Source: Gentiana macrophylla
Lineage: Eukaryota; Streptophyta; Magnoliopsida; Gentianales; Gentianaceae
Length of the DNA stretch: 64,000 bases
NCBI GenBank assembly: GCA_026214975.1
Contig: CM047810.1
Coordinates: forward strand, 95,992,316 to 96,056,315
Direction: 5' to 3'
The notes below the pieces were generated by a model. It saw nothing but the letters and a program-made list of their open reading frames with translations, was not told the DNA's origin and did not search any database. Positions 1 through 11,700 of this stretch are shown here, piece by piece. The position numbers and the translations under genes are program-made. Numbering within the stretch: position 1 is the first letter of the stretch; every line of letters begins with the position of its first letter.

Positions 1-344
1 TCTTTTGCCAATCTTAATATGTTTTGGCCACGCCTGTTTCGCTCCAAGAAGAAGGTTTGATCTTTCAATCTTATGTCCTGTTGGTTATGTTACCTTACAA
101 TTATTTATAAAGCTCTGAAGCTATGACCTCTACAAAGTTTGCTAAACTTGCTTGTTCAAGGGAAAATAATGAATATTTACAGATTCTGTAATTCAATCAC
201 TACAACTTAATTACACATTTCCAGCACTGTACTAAAAATAGAATTCTCTACTAGACAGAACTAAACAAACTTCTTCCTTTACTATTAGTCCTAAATATCA
301 ACAGTAATTTCTCTAAGGATGTCATAATTCATCTTCTAACCCTA
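1..344. other. AT-rich flank downstream of the kinase gene
   Basis: No coding region, repeat or RNA gene is recognisable here. The stretch lies 3' of the minus-strand kinase gene and may contain its 3' UTR; no clear polyadenylation signal could be assigned. Confidence 0.3.
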
Positions 345-3300
345 TTGAGTCCCTTTGGCTGCGTCTGCCTTCAACATATCGCTGTAATTTGTTTGTAATT
401 TCAGTGAAAGATGGCCTTTGGCAGGGTCATGTGACCAGCATTCTTCCATCAAATGTCTCCATTCGGGTTGCATCGCTTTGGAACTGGAGGTCTTAGTGTA
501 TGATTCACAATACCACCTGCATTTATATGTACCTAAAATGATTGAGACACAACATCGCTGTCGTTATAATCTGTTACTACACGCCTATAAAACATTGGTT
601 CCTCTAATTGATCATCGATTCATAAGCGTAGTAACCTGATTGTAGCACAATTTTCTTACAGCTCACCAATGATTTCTCCACAATGCATATTTGGCGTAAG
701 GCTCCTCGCCTGTCAAGATTTCCTACAGTGTGATGCCAAATGAAAATACATCAACCTGCCAATAATTTGTGGGGAGAGGGGGTGGGGGGGGGTGAGACTT
801 TCTGATCTTCCTGCTCAATAAACACAGAATGGTAAAGTGTGAAAATATGAAGAAATTAAACAAACTTTTTCAGAAACGCGATTGCTGCTTCCACTGAGTA
901 GCTCTGTGCCATCCATGGAAGTGTTCCACGATGCCACCCAAACAAATGTGTTTTTTTATTCTCGATAATCCAAATCCCCAACCTGAAATGCCAATATTAT
1001 TTCGTCATGGTTCTGAAGCACCATTAGTAAACATGTCAACTGAGGGAGACAAAATTGCATTGTTGTCGTGGGCCGGTTAGAATCAAATATGGCTAGATCG
1101 CCATTCATTCGCCTAATTATGAACCAATAGTAGTAAGTGGAAATTATGTTAGAAAATTACCTTGCAAACTGGCCTTGAGGATCACCCAAGTTCACTAGCA
1201 AGTTGTCACATTTCAAGTCAAAATGAACAATGTTCTTCAAATGCAAATACTCCATCCCAAATGCAGCACTTAATGCGATCATGTTTTTTCCGTTGGTCAA
1301 GTGAACTGCATTGATGATTCAGATCATGACTTAGCACATTTTTTCACAACTAAAATCTCAAAATCTTTCATATTTCAACGCTTTTATGACTTGTTACCGA
1401 TCTTTTTTAACAGGGCAAGCCTTAGTGATCCATCAACCATGAATTCTGTTACAGTTGCTAATGTTCCTGCAGGCCCATCCGCACTACTCGTCAGAATGCC
1501 ACCACATTCGGATGGTGAAGTTTAGATAGAATTTGGGCCTCTCTCCAGAAATCTTTAATCTGAAATGATGAAACCGGAAAACAATAAACTAAAAATGATT
1601 GCATTTCATTTTGAAGGAATCTATTGGTGGCATCATTGTAAATTTTTCAGAAAATCGATTCTTGACTCAAGAATCGATTTCCTGTGGGGACGCTTTGGTG
1701 TGGTGTATCGGTAAAAATCACGGTGGTGCGAATAAAGGGCCTTTAAAAATTAAAACAAGTGTACAATGGGGAGGAAAATAAGTCGCCACTAATCGCTTCT
1801 TGCTCTGATGATCTACCAGCAAAACAGCTTCTTTTAATTCTCTTGATTGCAACATCTGTTCCTCTCCATTTTCCATGGTAAACAGTGCCATATGTACCAG
1901 ATCCTAACTCTTGCACATCTTCAAGATCGCTGCTTTCTATGATCTTCACATATTCATATAAACATTCATGCATATCAAAATGCATCTGTTACTTTCTAAA
2001 TATATTTAGTTTACAGAATAAGCTTTTTAAGGTAGTGACATTATAGATATAGAACCTGTAAACCATATTTTCCAGCCTCCTTTCGAATATCGATGCATCG
2101 CTGATGGATTTGTCGTTATCATCCTGTAAATGCCAACTTCAAGATTTTACATTAAGTTACTAACTTTCAAAATGAATGGCCATTTAGAAACTTAATATAT
2201 ACTTTCAGACTCGATCTTTAAAATCTCAGTTTTTACTTCTGTTTCTTCTGTGTTGTATGAATTAATAACTTTCTTCAGTTTGCACTAATGGGACGATTGC
2301 AGACCCGAGGCCATGTCAGGGGAGTAGTATCGGTAACATCTTCAATTAGGACACATGAGTCTGGTAATTTAGTATCATTATTTTTATTCCAGGCTGAGAA
2401 TGGATCAACATCTCATCTCAAAATCCGGTTTCTTGGAAGAAGATGAATAATTTTCGTCATTCTTCACACTTTCAGGAGCAGGATTCACTACATGTATTCC
2501 ACGAGATTTATACGATGTCTTGCTAATGATCACTGGAGTTTTAGATATGATACTACTAAGTTGATCTGTAGTTTCCCTCGGGATATCAACTAAAACGTCC
2601 GAAACTTGAGGCCCCAACAAAAGATCTCCAGCATGGATTCTTCCAGTGTCTCTAGAATTTTTCAGAAAAGTTGGTGTAGCAGAAGGGATGTCATTGAAAA
2701 CATCTAAAAATTGTGGTGAAATAGGTAAATGTTGATGTTGGAAATATTCTTTTGATACATGAAAATTAAGTTTGAAGGCATTATTGTTCAATAAATTGTT
2801 CTCTTGCCTTACCATATTCTCTTGATTCTCACTCTTACATCCATTGTATATTGCCTCATTATTTATGGATTTCAAAAAGATCATCTCTTAATGGATCTGT
2901 AGTCAACTTGCCAAATGTGTTGTCATTTGGGAGAAAATTTCTGAGTCAACTTCTGAAATATCAATTGTATGTTACCTTCAACTTTTTCATAACATGGAGA
3001 ATTCACAAAGTAATCATTAGGCCTATTAATGTGATCCGACATCTTCAGATGCTCTTTTTTGAGTGAATATTAATATTCAAATTGCTCCCTAAGGGGCTTG
3101 TTAGGCTTTCCAGGGAAAAACCTCTGGTGACTAGGATCAAGCATGCCATTAACTGCAGCAATATAATGGTAATCAACATCAACTTGCTGTCCGGTTCTTG
3201 CTTCTGATGAACATGGACTTTCTTGATCAGTTAAAGGGACTAGGAAATATTCGCACTCTCTTAGACATTGCTTCCAAATCATAGTATTCTTCAGTCATAT

Positions 3301-3582
3301 GATCTAAGATCCTCATCACAAGATATCGATATGAGCAAATCTAGTTCTTCACCCGGGAGCTGGTATTTGATACTGTGAGGTTGATTGCAGATAGCTGTAG
3401 TTTTCTTAACAAGTTCATTGTATGTTATATTGTTCCTAATAGAGATTATCTTGGTCTCCCCACCAATATATCTAAGCTTACCATCATTTGGCCTTGGTAA
3501 TATTCTTCCTCCAAAACTGCACAAAATCTTCATTTTTCTTGACAAAGGAATGTCTGAAAATCCTGGTCCATAATCAGATTGG
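345..3582 (-). pseudogene. PB1-domain Raf-like MAP kinase kinase kinase (broken, 5' end in gap)
   Basis: A plant Raf-like MAPKKK, a cytosolic Ser/Thr kinase of signalling cascades, read on the minus strand. The PB1 domain (3291-3582, containing KILCSFGGRILPRPNDGKLR) is open up to the gap, so the start codon is missing. The PB1 tail and a 'DPSHQR' segment follow (3070-3300), then a non-conserved linker (2405-3060). Kinase exons are approximately 1790-1985 (glycine loop [17 protein letters not shown] lysine), 1395-1555 ([18 protein letters not shown]), 1160-1310 (catalytic loop [11 protein letters not shown]), 870-1005, 665-755 and 345-480 (EWRHLMEECW). Breaks: opposite 1-base shifts near 3300 and 3250, a shift in the exon at 1395-1555, shifts that destroy the APE region near 910, a TAG where Trp is expected near 725, and a shift in the last exon. 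The family is clear. Whether this is a dead gene or a poor consensus is open. Confidence 0.75.
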
Positions 3583-3682
3583 NNNNNNNNNNNNNNNNNN
3601 NNNNNNNNNNNNNNNNNNNNNNNNNNNNNNNNNNNNNNNNNNNNNNNNNNNNNNNNNNNNNNNNNNNNNNNNNNNNNNNNNN
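3583..3682. other. Assembly gap (100 N)
   Basis: Exactly 100 Ns, a conventional placeholder for a gap of unknown length. It removes the 5' end of the kinase gene. Confidence 0.98.
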
Positions 3683-5150
3683 ATATTTATTATTTAATGT
3701 TATGATTATTAATACGATATTTTGTATTTAGCTTGCTTATTATTAAAAGACCGACATTACAGGCGATAAATGCTCGATTTTGCGATCACACAAATCGAGA
3801 GGATAAATGTCATTCAATCGTAAATCCAAGATAATAGAGAGGCAAGAAAATCGAGCAAGAAATGAAAGATTGATCGACCAACACGCAAGTCGCGCAGCCA
3901 GGGAACAAGATGTATTTAAAAGCTGCGATTAACACTTGAGCAAAAAATGCCTTCAGTCGACCGAGTGTGTCATCTCGGTCACTCACGGATTTTCGTATAT
4001 CTTCTCAGATCCTCCCTAGGTCGGTTACAAAATGGTATATAAGCAAAGAAATACGGTAAATTTGTAAAACACACCTCGAATCATCCCTTCATTCTTTCTT
4101 CAATCTTACAAATTCATAATATAGCTTTGATACAATGTAGAATAATTTGAGGGTTTCAAAGAATTTAAGCAGTTGCAATATGTAAGCCTTTATTTTCTCT
4201 GCCTTCTTATTTTAAGTAATTAGTCCCCCCAATTATGCTTTTCTTTATTGTTTGAGTTAGTTAATCATAGCTGTGATGATGCAGATCTAGGCATACGACG
4301 TTAGGTGGATGGTTACACCTTGTCTATGGGGATCCTATAACCTACGCCATACACTTAGTATTTATTCATGAATCACGAGATTGTTTAATTAATGCGATCT
4401 AAGTTAGTTTATATGAATGCTTTACGAATCATCGCTTAATCCGCTGTGTAAAGGATGATGAAACACTTGAGAGATACGTCAGGGGATGTAACTGCGGGAA
4501 AGACCAATCGGCCGCATCGAGCCTGCGCTATTCGCTGACCGAGCCCCTGCTCATCCGTTAGACAGCCATGTCTTCTTATGGTTAGTGTTAACTTAATAGA
4601 ATTTATTATCTCAAGAGGTATGGCTATGGCTACGCATCTCGCTTAGTTTAATTAAACGTAAAAATGAAATACCAATATAAAACTCTTAGGTAGGCTTATG
4701 AATTGCTCTTCACGGACGCCAAAGAATATTCCAGTAGGTTTATATTCTCGGAATTGCATGCACTCGCTTATATCGACGCCGTAGATTAGCACGTAAGACT
4801 ATGACTTGCAATTGCTAGTTGACTAGAGTTTGAGTGATCAAGCTAGTAAGCACGCCAACCATAGGAATGTTGCCTGCATTTCAGGTGTACGGGGTTAATA
4901 TCGGCATCCTTGGAGCCGTAAGTGGCGTGAGTTACAGGCGCGAGACTTTCGAGGCACTTAAAAGTGGCGAAGTCACGAATAATATCACAGTTGATTCAGT
5001 GCTGACTCACCGGTGCTAAGTCAAGTTAAAGAGGATGACTCCTGCAGCTGAATCTAAGAGATGGATACAAATGGGATTGACAGCTAATGTTCTGCTTTAT
5101 TATATAAATTATCCAGGTCCAAACGATAAAGACTATAATTTGGGAGGTTA
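3683..5150. other. LTR-like promoter and leader sequence without ORFs
   Basis: No long ORF. A TATA-like box (GGTATATAAGC, about 4033) is followed by leader-like sequence, and the local GC content is higher than in the flanks (4440-4560). This resembles an LTR promoter plus untranslated leader, but I found no second LTR, primer-binding site or target-site duplication. The gap may have removed the other end. Confidence 0.25.
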
Positions 5151-5459
5151 ATTACGCTTGTGTTGAGTCGTGGTCTTTACCTTTCTTGTCTTACGTTGCT
5201 GGTCGATCGCCTCTATGTCCTTGACATGTTTAATTAATTGTTTGTATATAAGATGATCCACAATTGGTTCCTCGTGGGATCGACTCCTCGATTCACTATA
5301 GCCTATACTACGAATGCTGCCTAGTCCTCTTGCTAGTATTGGCTTACGGTGGTCAAGCATATTATAACCCCGATTGACCCCGATCACATACCCTGTGAAA
5401 TGAAGGATATTGCCTGTATCTTTTAGTGTGGCAAGTTTATTGTTTAGCTTTTGAATAAA

Positions 5460-6500
5460 AGCCCCAATAGCTTTAGATCACTCCATGAAACTAGTAATGT
5501 CATCAACATGTACTAAGACATATAAGACAAAATCGTAAGTATGTAAGATAAATAAGGAAATATCATACTTGGATTGCTTGAATCCCCACTAGAACACTGG
5601 CTCCTGTTCTCAAAACCAGCTCTAGAGCCTGCTTGAGACCATACAATGCTTTCTTTAAGAGGCAAACATGATTTAGGCCTCGGTAGTCTACAAACCCTCG
5701 GCTTGAGGCATGAAAACTGCCTCGTATAAATGGCCATTTGAAAAGGCCTTATTGATGTCAACCCATTGATAGCCAATCATACGACACAACAACCGCTGTG
5801 AATGACTCCTAATTGTGGGAAGATTTGGCCACATGGCTAAAGGTTTCGAGTAATAAAGGCTAGGGTTTTGAGAAACCTTTGGCTACCGATCCGCTTTATG
5901 CTTCAAAATGTAACTATCAGATTCAACTTAAGTTTGAACACCCATCTCGTTAGCAACAAGTTTCGACCGCGGCATATGCACTAGTTCCCATGTGATTTCT
6001 CCGAGGGCAAAAGAATTCCTCTTGCATGGCAAATTTTCCAGCTAGGTGAGTTAATGCCTCGCACATTAGTTGGTTCAGAGATATGGTGTGTCGGATCGGG
6101 CAAGAAAGCGAGCAGTTTTAGGCTTGAAAATACACATCTTAATTTCTGGCTTGCATAAAGGTGTTTTCTGAGGATAGGATTGGGAAATAGAACTATCAAA
6201 CGAAGAAGTTGGAGTAGAGGAGGATGAACTAGCACCTGGCCGGGATTAGAGATACAACATTATGAGAGGCAAGAGAGTTAGGAAGACTGTAAGGAGCATA
6301 AGGGGTGATAAGTGGAGGTACCATGAGTGGGGGAAGGAATAGTATTTGTGGGAACCAAAGAGAGTCAGGTCAATAAGTTGTGCCAAAACGGAGTGTGAAG
6401 AATAAGAAGGAGGAGGAACAAAGGATGAAGACACATCAAGTGGAAAGTCATTCTCATTAAAGGAAACATCTCTGACACATATAAAAATCAAAGTGAACGC
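5460..6500 (-). pseudogene. Ty1/Copia pol remnant (reverse transcriptase and linker)
   Basis: The minus strand carries decayed Copia polyprotein. At 5690-5790 a segment reads QWVDINKAFSNGHLYEAVFM, the Copia RT 'DV-NAFL-GDL-E-VYM' block. At 5470-5570 a segment ends LVHVDDI, matching the (Y/H)VDD active-site block. At 6400-6490 is the RDVSFNENDFPLD segment that lies between integrase and RT in this superfamily. Several stop codons and shifts break the frame. No LTRs were found, so this is an old fragment. Confidence 0.7.
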
Positions 6501-6605
6501 AGGTTTATAGTTTTTAGCAACATGTTCTATATAAAAATCAAAACGAATATAGTATTATATAAAAATCAAAGCCGTTTAAAACAATTTTATATAAAAAATC
6601 AAAAT
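6475..6605. repeat. Short repeat, TATAAAAATCAAA x4
   Basis: Four spaced copies of TATAAAA(A)ATCAAA lie near 6480, 6530, 6556 and 6590, at the upstream edge of the Copia remnant. They look like decayed simple repeat expansion. Confidence 0.5.
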
Positions 6606-7140
6606 GACATGTTTAGTTAGATTGAGTCTATTCATATTTGTCTGGGTGATACTTCCTCATGTATCTATTCATCGCTCCAGAATTCACCACCCTTCGTGGA
6701 AAGAGTATCGACGCCACAAAATTTGCACACCGCCTGCAAATAAGTTCCGGTTATCTTGTGCTACTTCATCAATTCCGAGGAACCTTTGTGAAAAATATCC
6801 TTAAAAACACGGTTTGCTCGTGATGTTGATTCACCTGCTCCTAACATTTTACAAACTCTAAATAAAAATTTACCATTAAAAAGTTGAAAAAAAACCAAAT
6901 TACTTATAACTGTAACCGATCAAGTAACGACAAATCGTAACAACTTCAAATATCGGTCTTGTAAAGTAAATTTGATTGTTGTTTTTTAACAACTAAACAA
7001 ACTCGATTACAAATGTAGAATTGAGACCGAGATTGTAGAAGTAGAAATGTAGAATTGAGAGAAGAGTAGTTGTGGAGTGAAATTGGGAAAATGAGGGGTA
7101 TTTAAAGGATGAAATGGTTAGGATTTAAAAATTAAGCCAA
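6606..7140. other. Intergenic, nothing recognised
   Basis: AT-rich sequence with no supported gene. A short plus-strand ORF (6604-6804) has no recognisable domain and is probably chance. Confidence 0.4.
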
Positions 7141-7240
7141 TAAGGCATTAGCCCAACGGTAATCATCATGGTTGTTAACCCTGAGGTTCCGTGTTCGAGC
7201 CCAAAAGAGGACAAATGTGTGTGCGCGTGTAAAAAAATAG
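7141..7240 (+). mobile_element. SINE-like tRNA-derived sequence
   Basis: A box-A-like TTAGCCCAACGGTAA (about 7149) is followed about 40 nt later by a box-B-like GTGTTCGAGCC (7191-7201), then GTGTGTGCGCGTG and a short A run (7217-7240). The order and spacing of an internal Pol III promoter with an A-rich end match plant SINEs. It does not fold into a tRNA. A second similar copy lies at about 48195-48330. Confidence 0.4.
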
Positions 7241-8781
7241 CCGCTGGATCGCCGCCGTTCCGTCATGGGGCCGTTAAGAATGGTTCGCCAGCCGTTGAAC
7301 CTGGTCCTAGCCCGTTACGGTTCCTCTCTGCTCGGACCGCCATAGAACCGGATATCACCAGCACTCGAACCTCCGGTCCATCTCAATCCCACTTCTACAT
7401 AGGCGCTGGTTATTTTTCCACTTGTTCCAGATTCCCCATTTTCGGTTCCAACGTAACTTGATATAGTCCGGTTACGGTTCCTTCAAGCTCGTCTATCCGG
7501 TCCCAATCCAACGTGGTCAATTTCTCTCAATCCCAATTTCTACATAGGCGCTTTGTTATTTTTTACAACATTTTTCTTAGAGGTTGGTATGTTCCATTAA
7601 TTTAATTTTTCTAGATTCCCCATTTTCTTTAGTGGTAAATTCTCCGAATTTAGCCGATTATGCCTAGCTAATTTGCTAGAAATTGATGTTTCTAAGAATG
7701 TAAGATTTCAGTTTGAAATCCATTTGAGGCAATAATTTAAGAGTCCGCCAATAGCTTTTTTCTCTTTGGTGAAAGCTTGCACTCAACATTACGCGCATAA
7801 TTACCCACTATCGCGATCAGAATAAATAGCTTTTCTTTAATCAGAATAAAAATCCCAAATTCTAAGACGGGACCCTCTAACGTCGCCGGTACATCATCGG
7901 CCGCTAAATACGAAGACCAAGATTAGGACCTATTTATTGTTGTCGAGATATTTTCGCACCAAAGGTGGGGACTCACATGCGAGAGCCTCTCTCAATAAGA
8001 TTTGACGATCCACGGCAGACTCAGATCCGATACATCTTTCTTAAGAGGTCGGAGTCCATAATTATTTTTTAAATTAATTATGTTCGTACGTTACCTACGA
8101 ACTGTCTTGTCAAGAAAATGGCCAATGTTCTTCGGAAAGGTGGCAAGTCAAACAAGTATTGAACTCATCCTCCGAAGTCCGAACAGAAAAAGTTGCACAG
8201 TTGCCGCTTTCATTCAAGCACCGTAAAAGTTCCCAATTTTTTTATTTCGGTTTCGTTGGTATCTAGATTATTCAGATAGAAAAAACAAAAAAGGGTAAAA
8301 TAATCAACTTTGAACAGAATTTTCCATACTATACTACCTCTCAATCATGAATGTAGCTTAAAATGCCGTGAAATGAATGATTTTTCCTAACTTATTTTGT
8401 CAAGGAATCACTTGATTTCTTGTTGGTTTATTTACTGTTTTAGCCAGGTAACGGAAATAACAAGTATGCCGATTAAGAAAGCTTTGATCTTTATTGGATT
8501 CCTTCACCGTCGTCATTGATTGATCTGCCGCTTATCATCCCCTTTTGATTTTGAAGGTTTAATGCATTGCCCTATATCAGAAACAGAATTTCGTTTTGTT
8601 CAATCGGGTTCTAATGATTCTTAGTCCATTCGATTTTGATGCTGTTGGGCTCTCTTGTTCATGATTCCACCTAAGATTGAACTTTAAGTAATTAAGTTTT
8701 GAAGTCTTGAGACTCGAATTTGAATTTCTGTAAGATTTCAGCTAATATATGACCACCTTAGTTTTGGATTCGAGAAGGCAC
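7241..8781. other. Upstream region of the LRR receptor kinase gene
   Basis: The part from 7241 to about 7560 is GC-richer, with two copies of a segment containing TCTACATAGGCGCT (near 7395 and 7540), a small direct duplication. The remainder to 8781 is AT-rich, has no ORF with recognisable content, and should hold the promoter and 5' UTR of the receptor kinase. I could not pick a convincing TATA box. Confidence 0.35.
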
Positions 8782-11700
8782 ATGGTGATCGGATGGTTCA
8801 GATTGTTCTTGCTTGCTTTGGCATTGGTACGTTTTTCAGACGGTTTGAATGCTGAAGGGATGTATCTTCTGGAATTCAAGAGTCAGATTTTGATAGTTAT
8901 AACTATTTGGAAAATTGGAATCCTAGTGATGAGACCCCTTGTAATTGGACTGGTGTGAATTGTACAGCTGGTTATTATCCACTAGTATGGTCTCTTGATT
9001 TGAGAAGGTTGAATTTGAGAGGTACATTGAGCCCTAATATTGGTGGGTTGTCTTTCCTCACATTTCTTGATCTTTCATCGAATTCATTTACGGGACGAAT
9101 CCCGAAAGAAATCGGTAACTGTTCAAGGTTGAAATATCTCTATCTGCATAATAACAAGTTTGATGGGCCAATTCCTTTCGAGCTGGCTAATCTTTCTTTG
9201 TTACAGTACTTGGACATGTGCAACAATATGCTTTCAGGCCCTTTGCCGGAGAATTTCGGGAATCTTTCATCTCTGGTAGAATTTGTAGTTCATATAAACA
9301 ATATTTCTGGTTCTTTGCCTACATCTATAGGGAATCTCAAGAATTTACGGGAGTTTCGAGCTGCCCAAAATGGGATTTCAGGGTCTATACCATTAGAAAT
9401 CACTGGCTGTAAGAGTCTGGAACGATTCAGTCTTGCTCAAAATAATCTGGAAGGCAATTTGCCTAAAGAAGTCGGTATGATGACGAACTTGACAGAAATT
9501 GTTTTATGGGGCAATAAGCTGTCTGGTATGATCCCAAAAGAGTTAGGAAACTGCACTAATCTTCAGGTTCTTGCTTTGAACTCCAACAAATTCTTTGGAT
9601 ATATTCCTGTAGAACTTATGAACTTGAAATCTTTAAAATGCTTGTATTTATATCAAAATTCGCTGAATGGAACAATCCTCAGAGAAGTTAGGAATCTTTC
9701 TTCTATAATAGATATTGATTTATCAGAAAACAGTTTGGTTGGTGGAATCCCAAGTGAGTTTGGTGATTTAATAGACTTATCAACACTATATCTGTTTGAG
9801 AACAAACTTAGCGGTATCATTCCGAGCTTAGTTCAGCCGCTTGCTTAACTTAACAAAGCTTGATCTGTCTATGAACTATCTCACAGGTTCTATTCCAATG
9901 GATATTCAGTATCTACCTAGATTGTACTACTTTTATCTCTTCTCCACCTCTCTTACCGATCATTCCTCCTGCGCTTGACTTTATAGTGAACTTTGGGTTA
10001 TTGATTTTTCACACAATCAATTGACAGGAAGAATCCCATCAGATATTTGTAGGCATTCTAATCTTTTGACCTCAATCTTGAGGCAAATGGCTTGTATGGA
10101 AGTATCCCATCTGGTTTAACTAACTGTACTCCATTAAAGAACCTTCGCTCTTGGTAGAAACCAGCTTACGATCTTTCCTTCTGATTTGTTCAAACTGCAG
10201 AACATTTCAGAAATTGAATTGGGACAGAACAGGTTCACTGGTCCAATACCTAAAGGAATAGGAATCTGTCGAGATTTGGTAAGGCTTGATCTTTCTGGGA
10301 ATTTCTTCACATCTGAATTTCCTAAGGATATTGGAAATCTTACGCAGCTTGTGGTTTTCAATATCTCATCCAATCTGTTCACCGTGAAGTCCCGATTCCA
10401 AATTCTAAGGCATTACAGAGGCTTGATGTTAGCTTGAATCGCTTTTTACAGGCTGCTTTTACCGATAAGCTCGGGATGCTTTCACCGCTTGAACGTGTGA
10501 TGCTGTCTGATAATAGGCTTTCAGGCAACATACCAGTTTCATTGGGTAATCTTTTCATTTGACTGAGTTGCAAATGGGTGGTAATCGCTTTTCGGTCAAA
10601 TACCATCGGAATTCGGGCATTGACAGGCTTGCAGATTGCTTTGAATCTTAGTTACAATAACCTCTCTGGTACTATACCATCTCAACTAGGAAATCTTATA
10701 TTATTAGAATCTTTATCTCTGAATAACAATCACCTATTTGGTGAGATTCCACCACGCTTGAAATCTCTCGAGTCTGTTGACGTGTACTTTCTCGTGATAA
10801 TGACCTTACTGGGCCATTACCGAATGTTCCATTGTTCAAGAATATGAGCATCAACAGCTTCAAAGGAAACAAAGGGTTGTGTGGTGGACCTCTTGGCGAA
10901 TGTCTTAAAATGCCAGAAAACACTCCGGATCTTTCCATGGCTAAAAACGTGCATTCTCTGATTGGAAAGATTGTAACAATCATTGCAGCAATAGTAGGTG
11001 GGATTTCCTTGTCCTAATAGGGGTGATCTTGTATTTTATGAAACAAAAGATTCCAATGAAAATGGCGGCAAATTATCAGGACAAGGACGACATACTTTCC
11101 ATCTTCAGACATATACTTCCTCCTATGGAGGAAGGGTTCACTTTTCATGACCTTATGGAAGCTACGAAAAACTTCGATTCAAGCTACATTATTGGAAAAG
11201 GAGCTGCTGGAACTGTTTACAAGGCTGTAATGAAATCCGGCAGACCATTGCTGTTAAGAAGCTTTCATCTAACAGAGAAAACAGTAACAATACTATTATC
11301 GAAGACAGTTTCAGAACCGAGATTTCAACACTTGGTAAGATCAGACATCGTAACATCGTGAAGCTTTACGGTTTTTTGCTATCATCAGGTTATAATCTGC
11401 TTTTTTATGAGTACATGGCTAGAGGTAGCTTAGGTGAAATGCTTCATGGCGGGGCGGTTCTTGCGTTAATTTGGAGTGGCTTACGCTGCTTAATCGCTAC
11501 CGGTGCAGCTCAAGGTCTTGGCGATTTACATCATGATTGCAAGCCTATGATCATCCATCGCGACATAAAATCAAACAATATTCTTCTGGATGATAACTTT
11601 GAAGCTCATGTTGGTGATTTCGGTTTGGCCAAAATAATTGACATGCCTCTCACAAAGTCTCTCTCTACTGTTGCCGGATCATACGGATACATAGCTCCTG

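Noticed and set aside
4440..4570. 5S-rRNA-like segment of a Cassandra-type element
   Set aside because: The GC-rich stretch does not show the 5S internal promoter order.
7168..7461. 97-codon plus-strand ORF upstream of the receptor kinase
   Set aside because: It starts inside the SINE-like sequence, has low-complexity composition from a GC-richer stretch, and shows no recognisable domain.
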